Under the pieces are notes generated by a model. It made no database searches. It was not told the DNA's origin and saw only the letters and a program-made list of their open reading frames with translations. Shown here in pieces: positions 1 to 7,171 of a stretch of 18,687 bases of DNA (the first letter of the stretch is position 1; each line of letters begins with the position of its first letter). Made by a program: the position numbers and the translations under genes. The DNA is from an uncultured Anaerotruncus sp. (GTDB lineage: Bacteria > Bacillota > Clostridia > Oscillospirales > Ruminococcaceae), in the NCBI GenBank assembly GCA_910586875.1, contig CAJUJI010000042.1, forward strand, positions 1 through 18,687. The letters run 5' to 3'.

Positions 1-99
1 GTATGGTATACTCTAATTAGATGCTGGATATGGTCATATACTGATTTTTATGTGGTAAATATTCCTGTTTGACAAAGCAAAGAAAGGATTGTTTTTAAA

Positions 100-732
100 A
101 TGAATCAAGTGGTTGCATTTGACCTGGATGGAACGCTGAGCCAGTCGGAGGCGTTTTTGCTGCCCGCTTATCGGGATGCTGTGTCGGCGATGGGGCTTGA
201 GCCGCAGCCGGACGCACATCTACGGCAGATGATCGGTGGCACCGTGGAGGATAATCTGGAAATTGTGATGCCCGGCCAACCGATGGAGCGGTTTCGGGAG
301 TATCTGCATTATGTGCACGATTTTGCGCACCGGTATGTTGTACAGTGCGGCAAAACCTACCCCTGCATCCCCGAAAGCCTGGCCGAGCTGCACCGCCTGG
401 GGTATCGGATCGCTCTATGCTCCAATGGCACCCCAGACTATATCAATTTTGTGTTGGACACGCTGAACATCCAGCAGTATTTTGACGCGGTCCAAACGAA
501 TTTGCCGGGTTGGACCAAGTCGGACCTGCTGGGCAAAATTCTGCAAGATTTTGACACCTCTGCCGCGGTGATGGTTGGGGACCGGCACTTTGATTTTCAG
601 GCTGCAAAGGACAACCATGTTCCATTTATCGGTTGTGCTTATGGGCTGTTTCCGCAGGAGGTCACACAGGCAGATGTTGTGATCACTGCTGCCGATCAGC
701 TTGTGCAGGCGGTTGAGCAGCTGCTGCGGTGA
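100..732 (+). CDS. HAD-superfamily phosphatase (phosphoglycolate phosphatase/beta-phosphoglucomutase-like)
   Basis: A 210-residue soluble hydrolase of the haloacid dehalogenase superfamily, expected to remove phosphate from a small cytoplasmic metabolite. Motif I is DLDGTL near residues 8-13, which supplies the nucleophile and acid/base aspartates. Motif II is the CSNGT stretch near residue 107, and motif IV is VGDRHFDF near residue 154, which supplies the Mg-binding acidic residues. A helical cap (type C1) fills the region between motifs I and II. The ATG at 100 follows AAAGGA at 83-88. TATACT-like -10 hexamers occur at 7-12 and 37-42, but I see no good -35 for the second and the first would need bases outside the window. 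The gene stands alone and ends at a strong terminator. The family is certain; the substrate (phosphoglycolate, sugar phosphate or other) cannot be read from sequence. Confidence 0.9.
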   Translation: MNQVVAFDLDGTLSQSEAFLLPAYRDAVSAMGLEPQPDAHLRQMIGGTVEDNLEIVMPGQPMERFREYLHYVHDFAHRYVVQCGKTYPCIPESLAELHRLGYRIALCSNGTPDYINFVLDTLNIQQYFDAVQTNLPGWTKSDLLGKILQDFDTSAAVMVGDRHFDFQAAKDNHVPFIGCAYGLFPQEVTQADVVITAADQLVQAVEQLLR

Positions 733-749
733 CCGAGAAAGGCTATGAC

Positions 750-789
750 CGCAAAAAAGAAAACCCTTAACAGGGTTTTCTTTTTTGCG
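750..789. terminator. Symmetrical bidirectional terminator between convergent genes
   Basis: A perfect 18-bp stem (750-767 with 772-789) closes a four-base TAAC loop. The outer part of the stem is A-rich on the left and T-rich on the right, so either strand yields a GC-capped hairpin running into a U-rich stretch. It lies 17 bases after the HAD phosphatase stop and 66 bases beyond the stop of the opposing ytvI-like gene, so it can serve both. Confidence 0.9.
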
Positions 790-855
790 AAACGCACCCC
801 CATTAGCAGCGGGCGCAAGAGATTTTAGCAAGCATGGTGCCAGCCTTTGCTTTCT

Positions 856-1911
856 TTAACCGTCCTCCTTCAAATGCAGCACCAACAATACACCGAATGG
901 CGCGGCGAGCATCCCCACAAAGCCGGCAATTTGCAGCCCTGCATACATAGACGTGATGGTCGCGATCGGATTAAGACCAATCTGGCTGCCTACGATGCGC
1001 GGCTCTATAATATTGCGTACCACCAAAATTACCGCAAATAGCAGCAGCAGCCCCACCCCACCGGCAGTATCACCGCCCGCCAGCAGCACAATCCCCCAGG
1101 GCACCAATACCGTACCGCTGCCAATCAGCGGCAGCAGATCCACCAATGTGATAGCCGCCGCGACCGGCAACACATAGTCAAACCGCAGCAGCCACAGTCC
1201 TACGGCCAGCTGAAGAAAGGTAACCGCCATAATTATGGTATAGGCACGCGCATATTGCCAAACCGTCTCACGCAAAAAACGCTGCAAGCCTGCGATGCGG
1301 CTTGCAAAGCGGCGCGGCGCCAGCCCGCAAAGAAATTGCACCACCTTTGGATAGCTGGTAGAAACCAGCACCGAAATTACAATTGTAAAAATCGCGGTCA
1401 GCAGCAGCATCGGCAGACGCACAACCAGCCCCGCTGCCCATCCCATCAGGTGGGAGGAGCCATCGACCGCCGCCTGCTGTGCGGCACTGGTGACCGCCTC
1501 ATAAAACTGATTGATGCCCTCCCCCGTTTCCGGAAAAAAGCGCTGCGCCAGCCCATAAAACCAATTGTTCAGACGCTCTAGCAACGGCGCAATATTTTGT
1601 GCGTACAGCGCTGGCAAGCGCGCAAACAGCTCATAAATCTGCGCAAGGATGATGGTGAAAAACAGCGCAACCGCACAGCCTGCCGCCAGATAAAAGACCG
1701 CCAATACCACCCCTGCACAGGCCTTTTCGCCTATACCGGTCCGCCGGTGCAGCTTCAAAACGGCAGGCCGCGCCAATGCCGCAACCCCTGCCCCCAGGAA
1801 AAACGGCAGCAGCCAGGGCAGCAAATAGTGCAGTGCAAAATATACGAATACGCCGACCATCGCCCAAAAGAGCGCAAGCATTACCAGATTTTCACGGTCC
1901 TGTGGGCGCAT
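856..1911 (-). CDS. ytvI: YtvI-like sporulation membrane protein (AI-2E/PerM transporter family)
   Basis: A 351-residue polytopic membrane protein of the AI-2E transporter (UPF0118/PerM) family. Hydrophobic segments occur near the N-terminus (about residues 8-50), at about 65-90, 150-175 and 200-345. The C-terminal half holds the family core: LVDLLPLIGSGTVLVPWG, then RNIIEPRIVGSQIGLNP and a small-residue-rich last helix. This pattern and the length fit the sporulation subgroup YtvI better than generic AI-2E exporters. I chose the ATG at 1911 because an AGGAGGTG site lies at 1917-1924; the upstream in-frame ATG at 1938 has no such site and overlaps a putative promoter. That promoter resembles the mother-cell sigma-E consensus, which agrees with a sporulation role. 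What it transports, if anything, is unknown. Confidence 0.85.
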   Translation of the reverse strand: MRPQDRENLVMLALFWAMVGVFVYFALHYLLPWLLPFFLGAGVAALARPAVLKLHRRTGIGEKACAGVVLAVFYLAAGCAVALFFTIILAQIYELFARLPALYAQNIAPLLERLNNWFYGLAQRFFPETGEGINQFYEAVTSAAQQAAVDGSSHLMGWAAGLVVRLPMLLLTAIFTIVISVLVSTSYPKVVQFLCGLAPRRFASRIAGLQRFLRETVWQYARAYTIIMAVTFLQLAVGLWLLRFDYVLPVAAAITLVDLLPLIGSGTVLVPWGIVLLAGGDTAGGVGLLLLFAVILVVRNIIEPRIVGSQIGLNPIATITSMYAGLQIAGFVGMLAAPFGVLLVLHLKEDG

Positions 1912-1936
1912 GGTTTCACCTCCTGACTTCTGAAAC

Positions 1937-1966
1937 ATAGTATGCTGCTATTTTCAGCAAATATAA
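1937..1966 (-). promoter_or_regulatory. Putative sigma-E-type promoter of the ytvI-like gene
   Basis: Read on the minus strand, TTATATT (1966-1960) is followed by 15 bases and then CATACTAT (1944-1937). This matches the mother-cell sporulation sigma-E pattern of an ATATT-containing -35 and a CATAnnnT -10 at 14-15 bp. Transcription would start near 1930, leaving about 18 bases before the ATG at 1911 with the AGGAGGTG site inside. A vegetative sigma-A promoter at usual spacing is not evident here. Confidence 0.55.
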
Positions 1967-1990
1967 CAGCCGCTCTGTATCAATGGCAGT

Positions 1991-2039
1991 CCGATTCCGC
2001 TTTCTCTATTTTCCCGAATCGGTGTTTGTGAAAATCACA
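1991..2039. repeat. Inverted repeats in the ytvI/pheB divergent intergenic region
   Basis: CCGATTC (1991-1997) is repeated inverted as GAATCGG (2016-2022). Just downstream, TGTGA and TCACA (2027-2039) form a compact dyad with three bases between the arms, and a further TGTGA lies at 2076-2080 next to the pheB-like promoter. Neither dyad is followed by a T-run. They could be operator sites or chance; no known regulator's spacing is matched. Confidence 0.25.
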
Positions 2040-2083
2040 CAATAGATTCTTGATCTGCGACAGATTATCGGGGATTGTGACGG

Positions 2084-2112
2084 TTTACATCTGCGGCAGG
2101 CTATGGTATAGT
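2084..2112 (+). promoter_or_regulatory. Sigma-A-type promoter of the pheB-hom-thrB-lysC block
   Basis: TTTACA at 2084-2089, a 17-base spacer, and TATAGT at 2107-2112 form a near-consensus vegetative promoter. The predicted start near 2119 gives a leader of about 36 bases before the TTG start at 2155. It is the only strong promoter I see ahead of the four aspartate-family genes. Confidence 0.75.
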
Positions 2113-2154
2113 TGTATCTATCAGTCACACAAAAGTATTTGAGAGGTGGACATT

Positions 2155-2586
2155 TTGGAAGGTTCAAAGTATCTTTTGGTCGATGCGCAGGTCGTACCGG
2201 AAGTATTTGTCAAGGTGGTACAAGCCAAGATGCTGCTGGCGCAGGGCAAGGCAAAAAACTCCTCCCAGGCGGCGCAGATGGCGGATATCTCTCGCAGCGC
2301 CTTTTATAAATACAAGGATGCGGTTTATCTGTATGACGAGCGGATGAACGAAAGCATGGTCACTTTTTATCTGACGCTGGAGGACCGGCCAGGCGTACTT
2401 TCCTCTGTACTAGGGGAGCTGTACCGGCTGGGCGCAAATATTATTACGGTGAATCAAAATATTCCGGTTGACGGGGTCGCGGTTGTCACCATCGCAGCAC
2501 GGGTCGGGCAGGAAAGCGCTGGCCGCAGCGAAATTTTGCGAATGCTGGGTGCGTTGGACGGAATTGTTGAAGCAAAAAGCATCTGA
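2155..2586 (+). CDS. pheB: ACT domain-containing protein, PheB/UPF0735 family
   Basis: A 143-residue protein with two parts. Residues 36-57 form a helix-turn-helix-like stretch (SQAAQMADISRSAFYKYKD), and residues 69-143 form an ACT domain (VTFYLTLEDRPGVLSSVLGE and GANIITVNQNIPVDG). ACT domains bind amino acids and control enzymes or transcription, so a role as an amino-acid-sensing regulator is likely. The name PheB does not prove a chorismate mutase activity. I prefer the TTG at 2155: GAGAGGTGG (2141-2149) is correctly spaced for it, whereas a GTG at 2146 would overlap that ribosome site. The gene sits 137 bases before homoserine dehydrogenase, an arrangement common in Firmicutes, so threonine, methionine or related amino acids are plausible ligands. 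Confidence 0.88.
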   Translation: MEGSKYLLVDAQVVPEVFVKVVQAKMLLAQGKAKNSSQAAQMADISRSAFYKYKDAVYLYDERMNESMVTFYLTLEDRPGVLSSVLGELYRLGANIITVNQNIPVDGVAVVTIAARVGQESAGRSEILRMLGALDGIVEAKSI

Positions 2587-2670
2587 GCCTGTGTCATGAC
2601 GCGCCGCTGTGCGTAGCTCTCATAGCAGCAACCGCCAAAGATGCGCTCCCAGGTAGGGCAAAAGGGGCGG

Positions 2671-2692
2671 GCGAAAGCTTTCGCTTTTGTTA
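2671..2692 (+). terminator. Weak hairpin plus T-run upstream of hom (terminator or attenuator candidate)
   Basis: The perfect palindrome GCGAAAGCTTTCGC (2671-2684) can fold as a 5-bp stem with a four-base loop and is followed by TTTTGTT (2685-2691). It lies between the pheB-like gene and hom, 32 bases before the hom ATG. The stem is short, so this is at best a partial terminator. No T-box AGGGTGGNACCGCG motif is present in this 137-base gap. Confidence 0.3.
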
Positions 2693-2723
2693 TCACAGGA
2701 AAGAAATCATGGAGGGACAAGGT

Positions 2724-3965
2724 ATGAATATCGCTGTACTGGGTTATGGAACGGTCGGCTCCGGTGTTGTGGAGGTTTTCTTTAAAAACAAAGCCAATCT
2801 GCAAAAAAAAGCCGGTCAGGAATTGGACATCAAATACATTTTGGATCTGCGGGAGTTTCCGGACGATCCGCACGCCGCTTTATTTACAAAGGATTTTGCA
2901 CAGATTGCGCAGGATGACTCGGTCAAGGTGGTTGCAGAGGTAATTGGCGGGCTGGAGCCTGCATATACTTTTACGAAAACCTGCCTGGAACGTGGCAAAA
3001 GTGTTGTGACCTCCAACAAAGAGCTGGTTGCGCAAAAGGGAGCGGAGCTGCTGGAAATTGCACGGGCGCATCAGGTGAACTATTTCTTTGAGGCGAGCGT
3101 GGGCGGCGGCATCCCGATTATCCGTCCGCTGCACATGTGTTTGGCGGCCAACAGCATTGACGAAATTGCCGGCATCCTCAATGGAACCACTAACTTTATC
3201 CTTACCAAGATGATTCGTGAGGGAATGCCGTTTGAAACTGCACTCGCGCTGGCACAGCAGCTGGGCTACGCCGAACGCAACCCTGCCGCCGATGTGGAAG
3301 GCCAGGACGCTTGCCGGAAAATCTGTATTTTAGCGGCGTTGTCGTTTGGAGAACATGTTTATCCAAAGGATGTTTATACAGAAGGTATTACAAAAATCAC
3401 CTTGGAGGACGTTGCTTACGCTGCGGACTGCGGCTGTGTGATCAAATTGATCGGCCGCGCCAAACGCGGGGAGCATGGCGGCAAGCTATCCGCGATGGTT
3501 GCGCCCGCATTCATCAGTCATGAAAGCCAGCTCGGTACCGTAGATGACGTGTTTAACGGCATTTTGGTGCGTGGAGACGCAACCGGCGACGTGGTCTTTT
3601 ACGGAAAGGGTGCCGGCAAGCTGCCAACCGCATCCGCAGTGGTCGGTGATATCATCGATTGCGCCAAAGCGACCGGCACCAGCCCTTCCTTGCGCTGGAA
3701 TCCATCGGAGGGCGGCAATGTTGCCAGCCGGGAGGAGAATGTTACACGGATGTATCTGCGGCTACAATCGGATACGGTCAAGCTGCCACAAGCGGTGGGC
3801 AAGCTGTTCGGAGAGGTACACACACTCAATCGGGCGGGGCAAGCTGCGGACGAATACGCCTGCATCATATCCGAACGGCCCGAACATGAGATTGATGCTG
3901 CGATTGCAAAACTGGAAGGGATGGGCGTCACGCTCATGGGCAAGGTTCGGGTGCTGGATTATTGA
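2724..3965 (+). CDS. hom: Homoserine dehydrogenase
   Basis: A 413-residue enzyme that reduces aspartate semialdehyde to homoserine with NAD(P)H, the branch point towards threonine and methionine. The order is: Rossmann domain with GYGTVGSG at residues 7-14; substrate domain with GGGIPIIRP near 127-135, GILNGTTNF near 150-158 and DVEGQDACRK near 190-199, which holds the catalytic Asp/Lys set; then a C-terminal ACT domain from about 343, the usual site of threonine feedback. I chose the ATG at 2724, which has GGAGGG 8 bases upstream (2711-2716), over the ATG at 2709, which lies before that site. Its TGA overlaps the thrB ATG as TGATG, implying coupled translation. Confidence 0.97.
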   Translation: MNIAVLGYGTVGSGVVEVFFKNKANLQKKAGQELDIKYILDLREFPDDPHAALFTKDFAQIAQDDSVKVVAEVIGGLEPAYTFTKTCLERGKSVVTSNKELVAQKGAELLEIARAHQVNYFFEASVGGGIPIIRPLHMCLAANSIDEIAGILNGTTNFILTKMIREGMPFETALALAQQLGYAERNPAADVEGQDACRKICILAALSFGEHVYPKDVYTEGITKITLEDVAYAADCGCVIKLIGRAKRGEHGGKLSAMVAPAFISHESQLGTVDDVFNGILVRGDATGDVVFYGKGAGKLPTASAVVGDIIDCAKATGTSPSLRWNPSEGGNVASREENVTRMYLRLQSDTVKLPQAVGKLFGEVHTLNRAGQAADEYACIISERPEHEIDAAIAKLEGMGVTLMGKVRVLDY

Positions 3966-4864
3966 TGGTTCGGTTAAAGATTCCGGCGACCAGCGCCAAT
4001 ATTGGCCCCGGCTTTGATTCTATCGGGCTTGCGGTCAATTTGTATAACACTGTCACGATGGAGGAATGGGACAGCTGCGTTATTGAATCGCTCGATGGGG
4101 TAGCGGTGCCCTGCGATGAAAACAACCTCATCTACTCCACCGCCCGCCAGCTTTACCAGCTATGCGGGGTGCCTTTTCGCGGGCTGAAGATTGGACAGGT
4201 CAACCATATTCCCTTTGCGCGAGGATTGGGAAGCAGCTCCGCCTGTGTCATCGGCGGGCTGAAAGGGGCAAACACCCTGATGGGAAAGCCCGTTTCGGAT
4301 AACGAGCTCATCAATCTCGCCGCCAGTGTGGAGGGACACCCGGACAACTCCACCCCTGCGCTGCTGGGAGGACTGGTAACCGCGGTGCTCGATCAGAACA
4401 AGGTTTATTATGTCAAGCAGGAGATTAAAAACGACCTGCATTTTGTCGCCATCATCCCTGATTTTGAGCTCAAAACCAGCCAGGCGCGCGCGGTGCTGCC
4501 AGACTCGGTCCCGCGCCAGGTGGGAGTCTTCAACCTTTCGCGCGCGGCGCTGATGTCGGTTTCACTTTACAGCGGAAATTACCAGAACCTTCGCATTGCG
4601 GCAGACGACCAGCTGCACCAGCCTTACCGGTTAAAGCTGATTCCCAATGGACAGTGGGTGATGGAAAACTGCTATAACCTGGGCGCTTATGCGGCGTTTA
4701 TCAGTGGTGCGGGCTCTACATTGATGGCGATTGTGGACGCAAAGCGAATTGACTTTGGCGACTGCATTTTGCGGCGCCTGCACGAACAAGGATTAAACGG
4801 CTGGCAGGTGCGCACCTTGTCCATTGATAACACCGGCACACAGATAGAGGAAGAACAAGCTTGA
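3965..4864 (+). CDS. thrB: Homoserine kinase
   Basis: A 299-residue GHMP-family kinase that phosphorylates homoserine with ATP, giving O-phosphohomoserine for threonine synthase. Visible motifs are SANIGPGFDSIGLAV (10-24), typical of ThrB, and the GHMP phosphate loop PFARGLGSSSACVIGG (83-98). The C-terminal FISGAGSTLMAI segment matches the third GHMP motif. The ATG at 3965 shares one base with the hom stop; no strong ribosome site precedes it, so expression probably depends on ribosomes finishing hom. Threonine synthase (thrC), which often lies between hom and thrB in Bacillus, is not in this window. Confidence 0.96.
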   Translation: MVRLKIPATSANIGPGFDSIGLAVNLYNTVTMEEWDSCVIESLDGVAVPCDENNLIYSTARQLYQLCGVPFRGLKIGQVNHIPFARGLGSSSACVIGGLKGANTLMGKPVSDNELINLAASVEGHPDNSTPALLGGLVTAVLDQNKVYYVKQEIKNDLHFVAIIPDFELKTSQARAVLPDSVPRQVGVFNLSRAALMSVSLYSGNYQNLRIAADDQLHQPYRLKLIPNGQWVMENCYNLGAYAAFISGAGSTLMAIVDAKRIDFGDCILRRLHEQGLNGWQVRTLSIDNTGTQIEEEQA

Positions 4865-4880
4865 TATGGGAGGAATTGCC

Positions 4881-6086
4881 ATGAATTTAATAGTACAGAA
4901 GTTCGGCGGAACTTCGGTACGGGATGCGCAGCGTATTTTGAATGTCGCGCGCATCATCACCGACACCTATCAGAAGGGCAATAATGTGGTTGCAGTGGTA
5001 TCCGCACAGGGGGACACCACCGACGACTTGATTGCCAAAGCGATGGAGATTAACGAGCACGCCTCAAAGCGGGAGATGGATGTGTTGCTCTCAACCGGCG
5101 AGCAGATTTCCATGTCGCTGCTGGCGATGGCGATTGAAAAGATGGGCTTTCCGGTCATCTCCTTGACCGGTTGGCAGGCAGGCTTTTTAACCGACTCCAC
5201 TCACGGCGCTGCACGCATCCGCCGCATCCACAAGGAGCGGGTGGACAACGAGCTTTCCAAGCGGAACATCGTGATTATCGCAGGATTTCAGGGGATGAAC
5301 CGTTACGACGATATCACCACGCTAGGGCGCGGCGGCTCGGATACCAGCGCGGTTGCGTTGGCAGCAGCGCTACATGCCGACCTCTGCCAGATTTACACCG
5401 ATGTGGATGGCGTATACACCGCCGATCCGCGTCTGGTGCCAGAGGCGCATAAAATGGATGAAATCACCTATGATGAAATGCTTGAGCTGGCGACGCTGGG
5501 AGCAGGCGTATTGCACAACCGCTCGGTAGAAATGGCGAAAAAGTACAATGTGAATTTAGAGGTTCTTTCCAGTCTAACACAGAATCCCGGCACCAAGATT
5601 AAGGAGGTTGTCAAAGTGGAAAAAATGTTGATCAGAGGCGTCGCAAGAGATAATGATGTCGCACGCATCTCTATTCTGGGGGTGCCGGACCTTCCAGGTA
5701 TTGCGTTTAAGATTTTCTCGCGGCTCGCAGCAAAAAAGGTCAACGTTGATATTATTCTACAATCCATCGGCCGCGATGACACCAAGGATATCAGCTTTAC
5801 CATCTCCCGCGCCCACAAGGAGGAGGCCTTGGCTGTGATGGAGGCCATCAACGAACAGTTCGGCGGCAAGGGGGTCATCTGCGATGACAACATCTCCAAG
5901 GTCTCGATTGTAGGCGCAGGAATGCAGAGCAACCCAGGCGTTGCCAGCAAGATGTTTGAGGCGCTCTCGGAGGCCAACATCAATATCCAGATGATCTCCA
6001 CCAGTGAGATTAAAATTTCCGTGCTGGTCGCGTTGTCCGATTCCGACAAGGCAGTCAACGTAATTCATGACGCATTCGACCTGTAA
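4881..6086 (+). CDS. lysC: Aspartokinase (with internal start for a beta subunit)
   Basis: A 401-residue aspartate kinase that makes aspartyl phosphate, the first step to lysine, threonine, methionine and diaminopimelate. The kinase domain opens with VQKFGGTSV (5-13) and includes the STGEQIS segment, the GFQGMNRYDDITTLGRGGSDTSA region and YTDVDGVYTADPR. Two C-terminal ACT repeats follow from about residue 250 and bind feedback amino acids. The ATG at 4881 follows GGGAGGA (4868-4874), 16 bases after the thrB stop. Length and layout match the Bacillus LysC (aspartokinase II) type, which is an alpha2beta2 enzyme whose beta chain is the separately translated regulatory half. The matching internal start is annotated separately. 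Feedback specificity (lysine or lysine plus threonine) cannot be read here. Confidence 0.97.
   Translation: MNLIVQKFGGTSVRDAQRILNVARIITDTYQKGNNVVAVVSAQGDTTDDLIAKAMEINEHASKREMDVLLSTGEQISMSLLAMAIEKMGFPVISLTGWQAGFLTDSTHGAARIRRIHKERVDNELSKRNIVIIAGFQGMNRYDDITTLGRGGSDTSAVALAAALHADLCQIYTDVDGVYTADPRLVPEAHKMDEITYDEMLELATLGAGVLHNRSVEMAKKYNVNLEVLSSLTQNPGTKIKEVVKVEKMLIRGVARDNDVARISILGVPDLPGIAFKIFSRLAAKKVNVDIILQSIGRDDTKDISFTISRAHKEEALAVMEAINEQFGGKGVICDDNISKVSIVGAGMQSNPGVASKMFEALSEANINIQMISTSEIKISVLVALSDSDKAVNVIHDAFDL
5601..5618 (+). promoter_or_regulatory. Internal ribosome binding site and GTG start for the aspartokinase beta subunit
   Basis: Inside lysC, AAGGAGGTTG (5601-5610) is a near-perfect Shine-Dalgarno sequence. 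It lies 8 bases before an in-frame GTG (5616) at codon 246; an in-frame ATG follows at 5625. Translation from here gives a protein of 156 residues (153 from the ATG) that contains only the two ACT repeats. Bacillus subtilis aspartokinase II makes its beta subunit from an in-frame internal start at about the same codon. The site's strength inside a coding region, exactly at the domain boundary, makes function likely. Confidence 0.75.
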
Positions 6087-6102
6087 CATTTAAACACCTA
6101 AA

Positions 6103-6134
6103 AAACCAGCCTCGTCTTACAGCGAGGCTGGTTT
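6103..6134. terminator. Bidirectional terminator shared by lysC and the DUF3781 gene
   Basis: A perfect 12-bp stem (6103-6114 with 6123-6134) closes an eight-base loop. On the minus strand it runs directly into TTTTTTAGG; on the plus strand it is followed by only a few Ts (GCTTTC). It starts 16 bases after the lysC stop. The stop codon of the minus-strand DUF3781 gene (6117-6119) is inside the loop, so half of the stem is coding for that gene. Confidence 0.85.
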
Positions 6135-6383
6135 GCTTTCATGCACTTTTATCAGATGTGCTGTAATAATTGTGTAGCTATGTGCATTGACCGTTATTCT
6201 ACAAGCCCCTGCGCTCGCATACCAATTTTTTCCGACTCTTTCTATCACCGTGTCTTTCTCCAAAATTTTTGCCTTGCACCACTGTACCACATCGTCAACC
6301 TCTAGCAATAAATTCCGCTTGATCCGTTGTGCCCCCATCTCGGTGGTATGCAGCCTTCCAATATTCTTAGTCAAATCGTTCAT
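6117..6383 (-). CDS. DUF3781 domain-containing protein
   Basis: An 88-residue protein that I recognise as DUF3781, a family of unknown function in Firmicutes. The shared pattern is visible: NIGRLHTTEMGAQRIKRNL (7-25), VDDVVQWCKAKI (29-40), then IERVGKNWY and ITVNAHSYTIITAH. These suggest a short helical half followed by beta-strands. No signal peptide or membrane segment is seen. AAGGG precedes the ATG at 6383. The gene lies after the rplA terminator in the same direction, so it may live on read-through from the ribosomal operon; I see no convincing promoter of its own. Its last codons lie in the terminator stem. Confidence 0.75.
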   Translation of the reverse strand: MNDLTKNIGRLHTTEMGAQRIKRNLLLEVDDVVQWCKAKILEKDTVIERVGKNWYASAGACRITVNAHSYTIITAHLIKVHESKPASL

Positions 6384-6411
6384 TTTATACCCTTACCATT
6401 CTCCGAAAACA

Positions 6412-6439
6412 AACAGCCCCGCCATAAGGCGAGGCTGTT
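6412..6439 (-). terminator. Terminator after rplA
   Basis: On the minus strand, AACAGCC pairs with GGCTGTT around an inner CGCC/GGCG stem with a TTAT loop and one mismatched position. The hairpin (6439-6412) is followed by TGTTTTC. It begins 20 bases after the rplA stop and ends the rpmG-secE-nusG-rplK-rplA unit, before the DUF3781 gene. Confidence 0.8.
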
Positions 6440-6458
6440 ATCATCTTCCAGCGTTCTA

Positions 6459-7151
6459 TTAAACGAAACGTCCGGGGTTAATTTTGATGCCAGGGCCCAT
6501 TGTGGTAGCAACCACACAGGATTTGACATACTGGCCTTTTGCAGCAGCAGGTTTTGCCTTTACAATCGCGCCCAGCAGGGTATCAAAGTTCTCCTGGAGC
6601 TTTGCAGCGCCAAACGAAACCTTACCAATCGGGCAGTGGATGATGTTGGTCTTGTCCAGACGGTACTCGATTTTACCAGCCTTTGCATCGGTAACAGCCT
6701 TTGCAACATCCGGAGTAACCGTACCAGCCTTCGGGTTCGGCATCAAGCCGCGCGGTCCGAGGATTTTACCCAGACGGCCGACAATACCCATCATATCCGG
6801 CGATGCGATGACAACGTCAAAGTCCATGAAGTTTTCCTTTTGGATGCGCTCCATCAGGTCCTCTGCGCCGACGATCTCTGCGCCAGCGTCCAGCGCAGCC
6901 TGCGCCTTGTCCGCTTTGCAGAACACCGCTACACGAACATTCTTACCGGTTCCGTTGGGCAGTACCACCGCGCCGCGTACCTGCTGGTCCGCGTGACGGG
7001 AGTCAACGCCCAGGCGGACGTGAACCTCAACGGTCTCATCGAATTTTGCTTTGCCGGTCTGGGTACAAAGCTCCAGCGCCTCGGCTGTATCATACAGCTT
7101 GAGTTTCTCAATCAGTTTTGCACTATCGGAATATTTTTTACCGTGTTTCAT
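6459..7151 (-). CDS. rplA: 50S ribosomal protein L1
   Basis: A 230-residue ribosomal protein that forms the mobile L1 stalk with 23S rRNA and helps release deacylated tRNA from the E site. It is full length: MKHGKKY start, KFDETVEVHVRLGVD, LPNGTGK, the highly conserved GKILGPRGLMPNPKAGTV near 127-144, and TMGPGIKIN near the C-terminus. AAGGAGG (7170-7164) lies 12 bases before the ATG. L1 is also a translational repressor of its own operon in many bacteria, and an L1 target-like hairpin stands directly before this ribosome site. Confidence 0.98.
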   Translation of the reverse strand: MKHGKKYSDSAKLIEKLKLYDTAEALELCTQTGKAKFDETVEVHVRLGVDSRHADQQVRGAVVLPNGTGKNVRVAVFCKADKAQAALDAGAEIVGAEDLMERIQKENFMDFDVVIASPDMMGIVGRLGKILGPRGLMPNPKAGTVTPDVAKAVTDAKAGKIEYRLDKTNIIHCPIGKVSFGAAKLQENFDTLLGAIVKAKPAAAKGQYVKSCVVATTMGPGIKINPGRFV

Positions 7152-7171
7152 TGAAAATCATTTCCTCCTTA

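Noticed and set aside
2027..2039. CRP or Rex site (TGTGA/TCACA)
   Set aside because: The arms are three bases apart, while CRP and Rex sites need six between comparable half-sites.
2146..2154. GTG at 2146 as the pheB-like start
   Set aside because: It overlaps the GAGAGGTGG ribosome site, which is spaced for the TTG at 2155; family members begin close to that point.
2587..2723. T-box or riboswitch before hom
   Set aside because: No AGGGTGGNACCGCG or other recognisable aptamer consensus, and the gap is too short for a full T-box.
5468..6058. Minus-strand 196-codon frame inside lysC
   Set aside because: Antisense shadow of the ACT-repeat region of lysC.
6384..6404. TTGTTT-17-TATAAA as a promoter for the DUF3781 gene
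   Set aside because: The -10 would touch the start codon, so transcription would begin inside the coding region.
6327..7154. Plus-strand 275-codon frame over rplA
   Set aside because: Antisense shadow of rplA that crosses the terminator and the DUF3781 start; no family signature.
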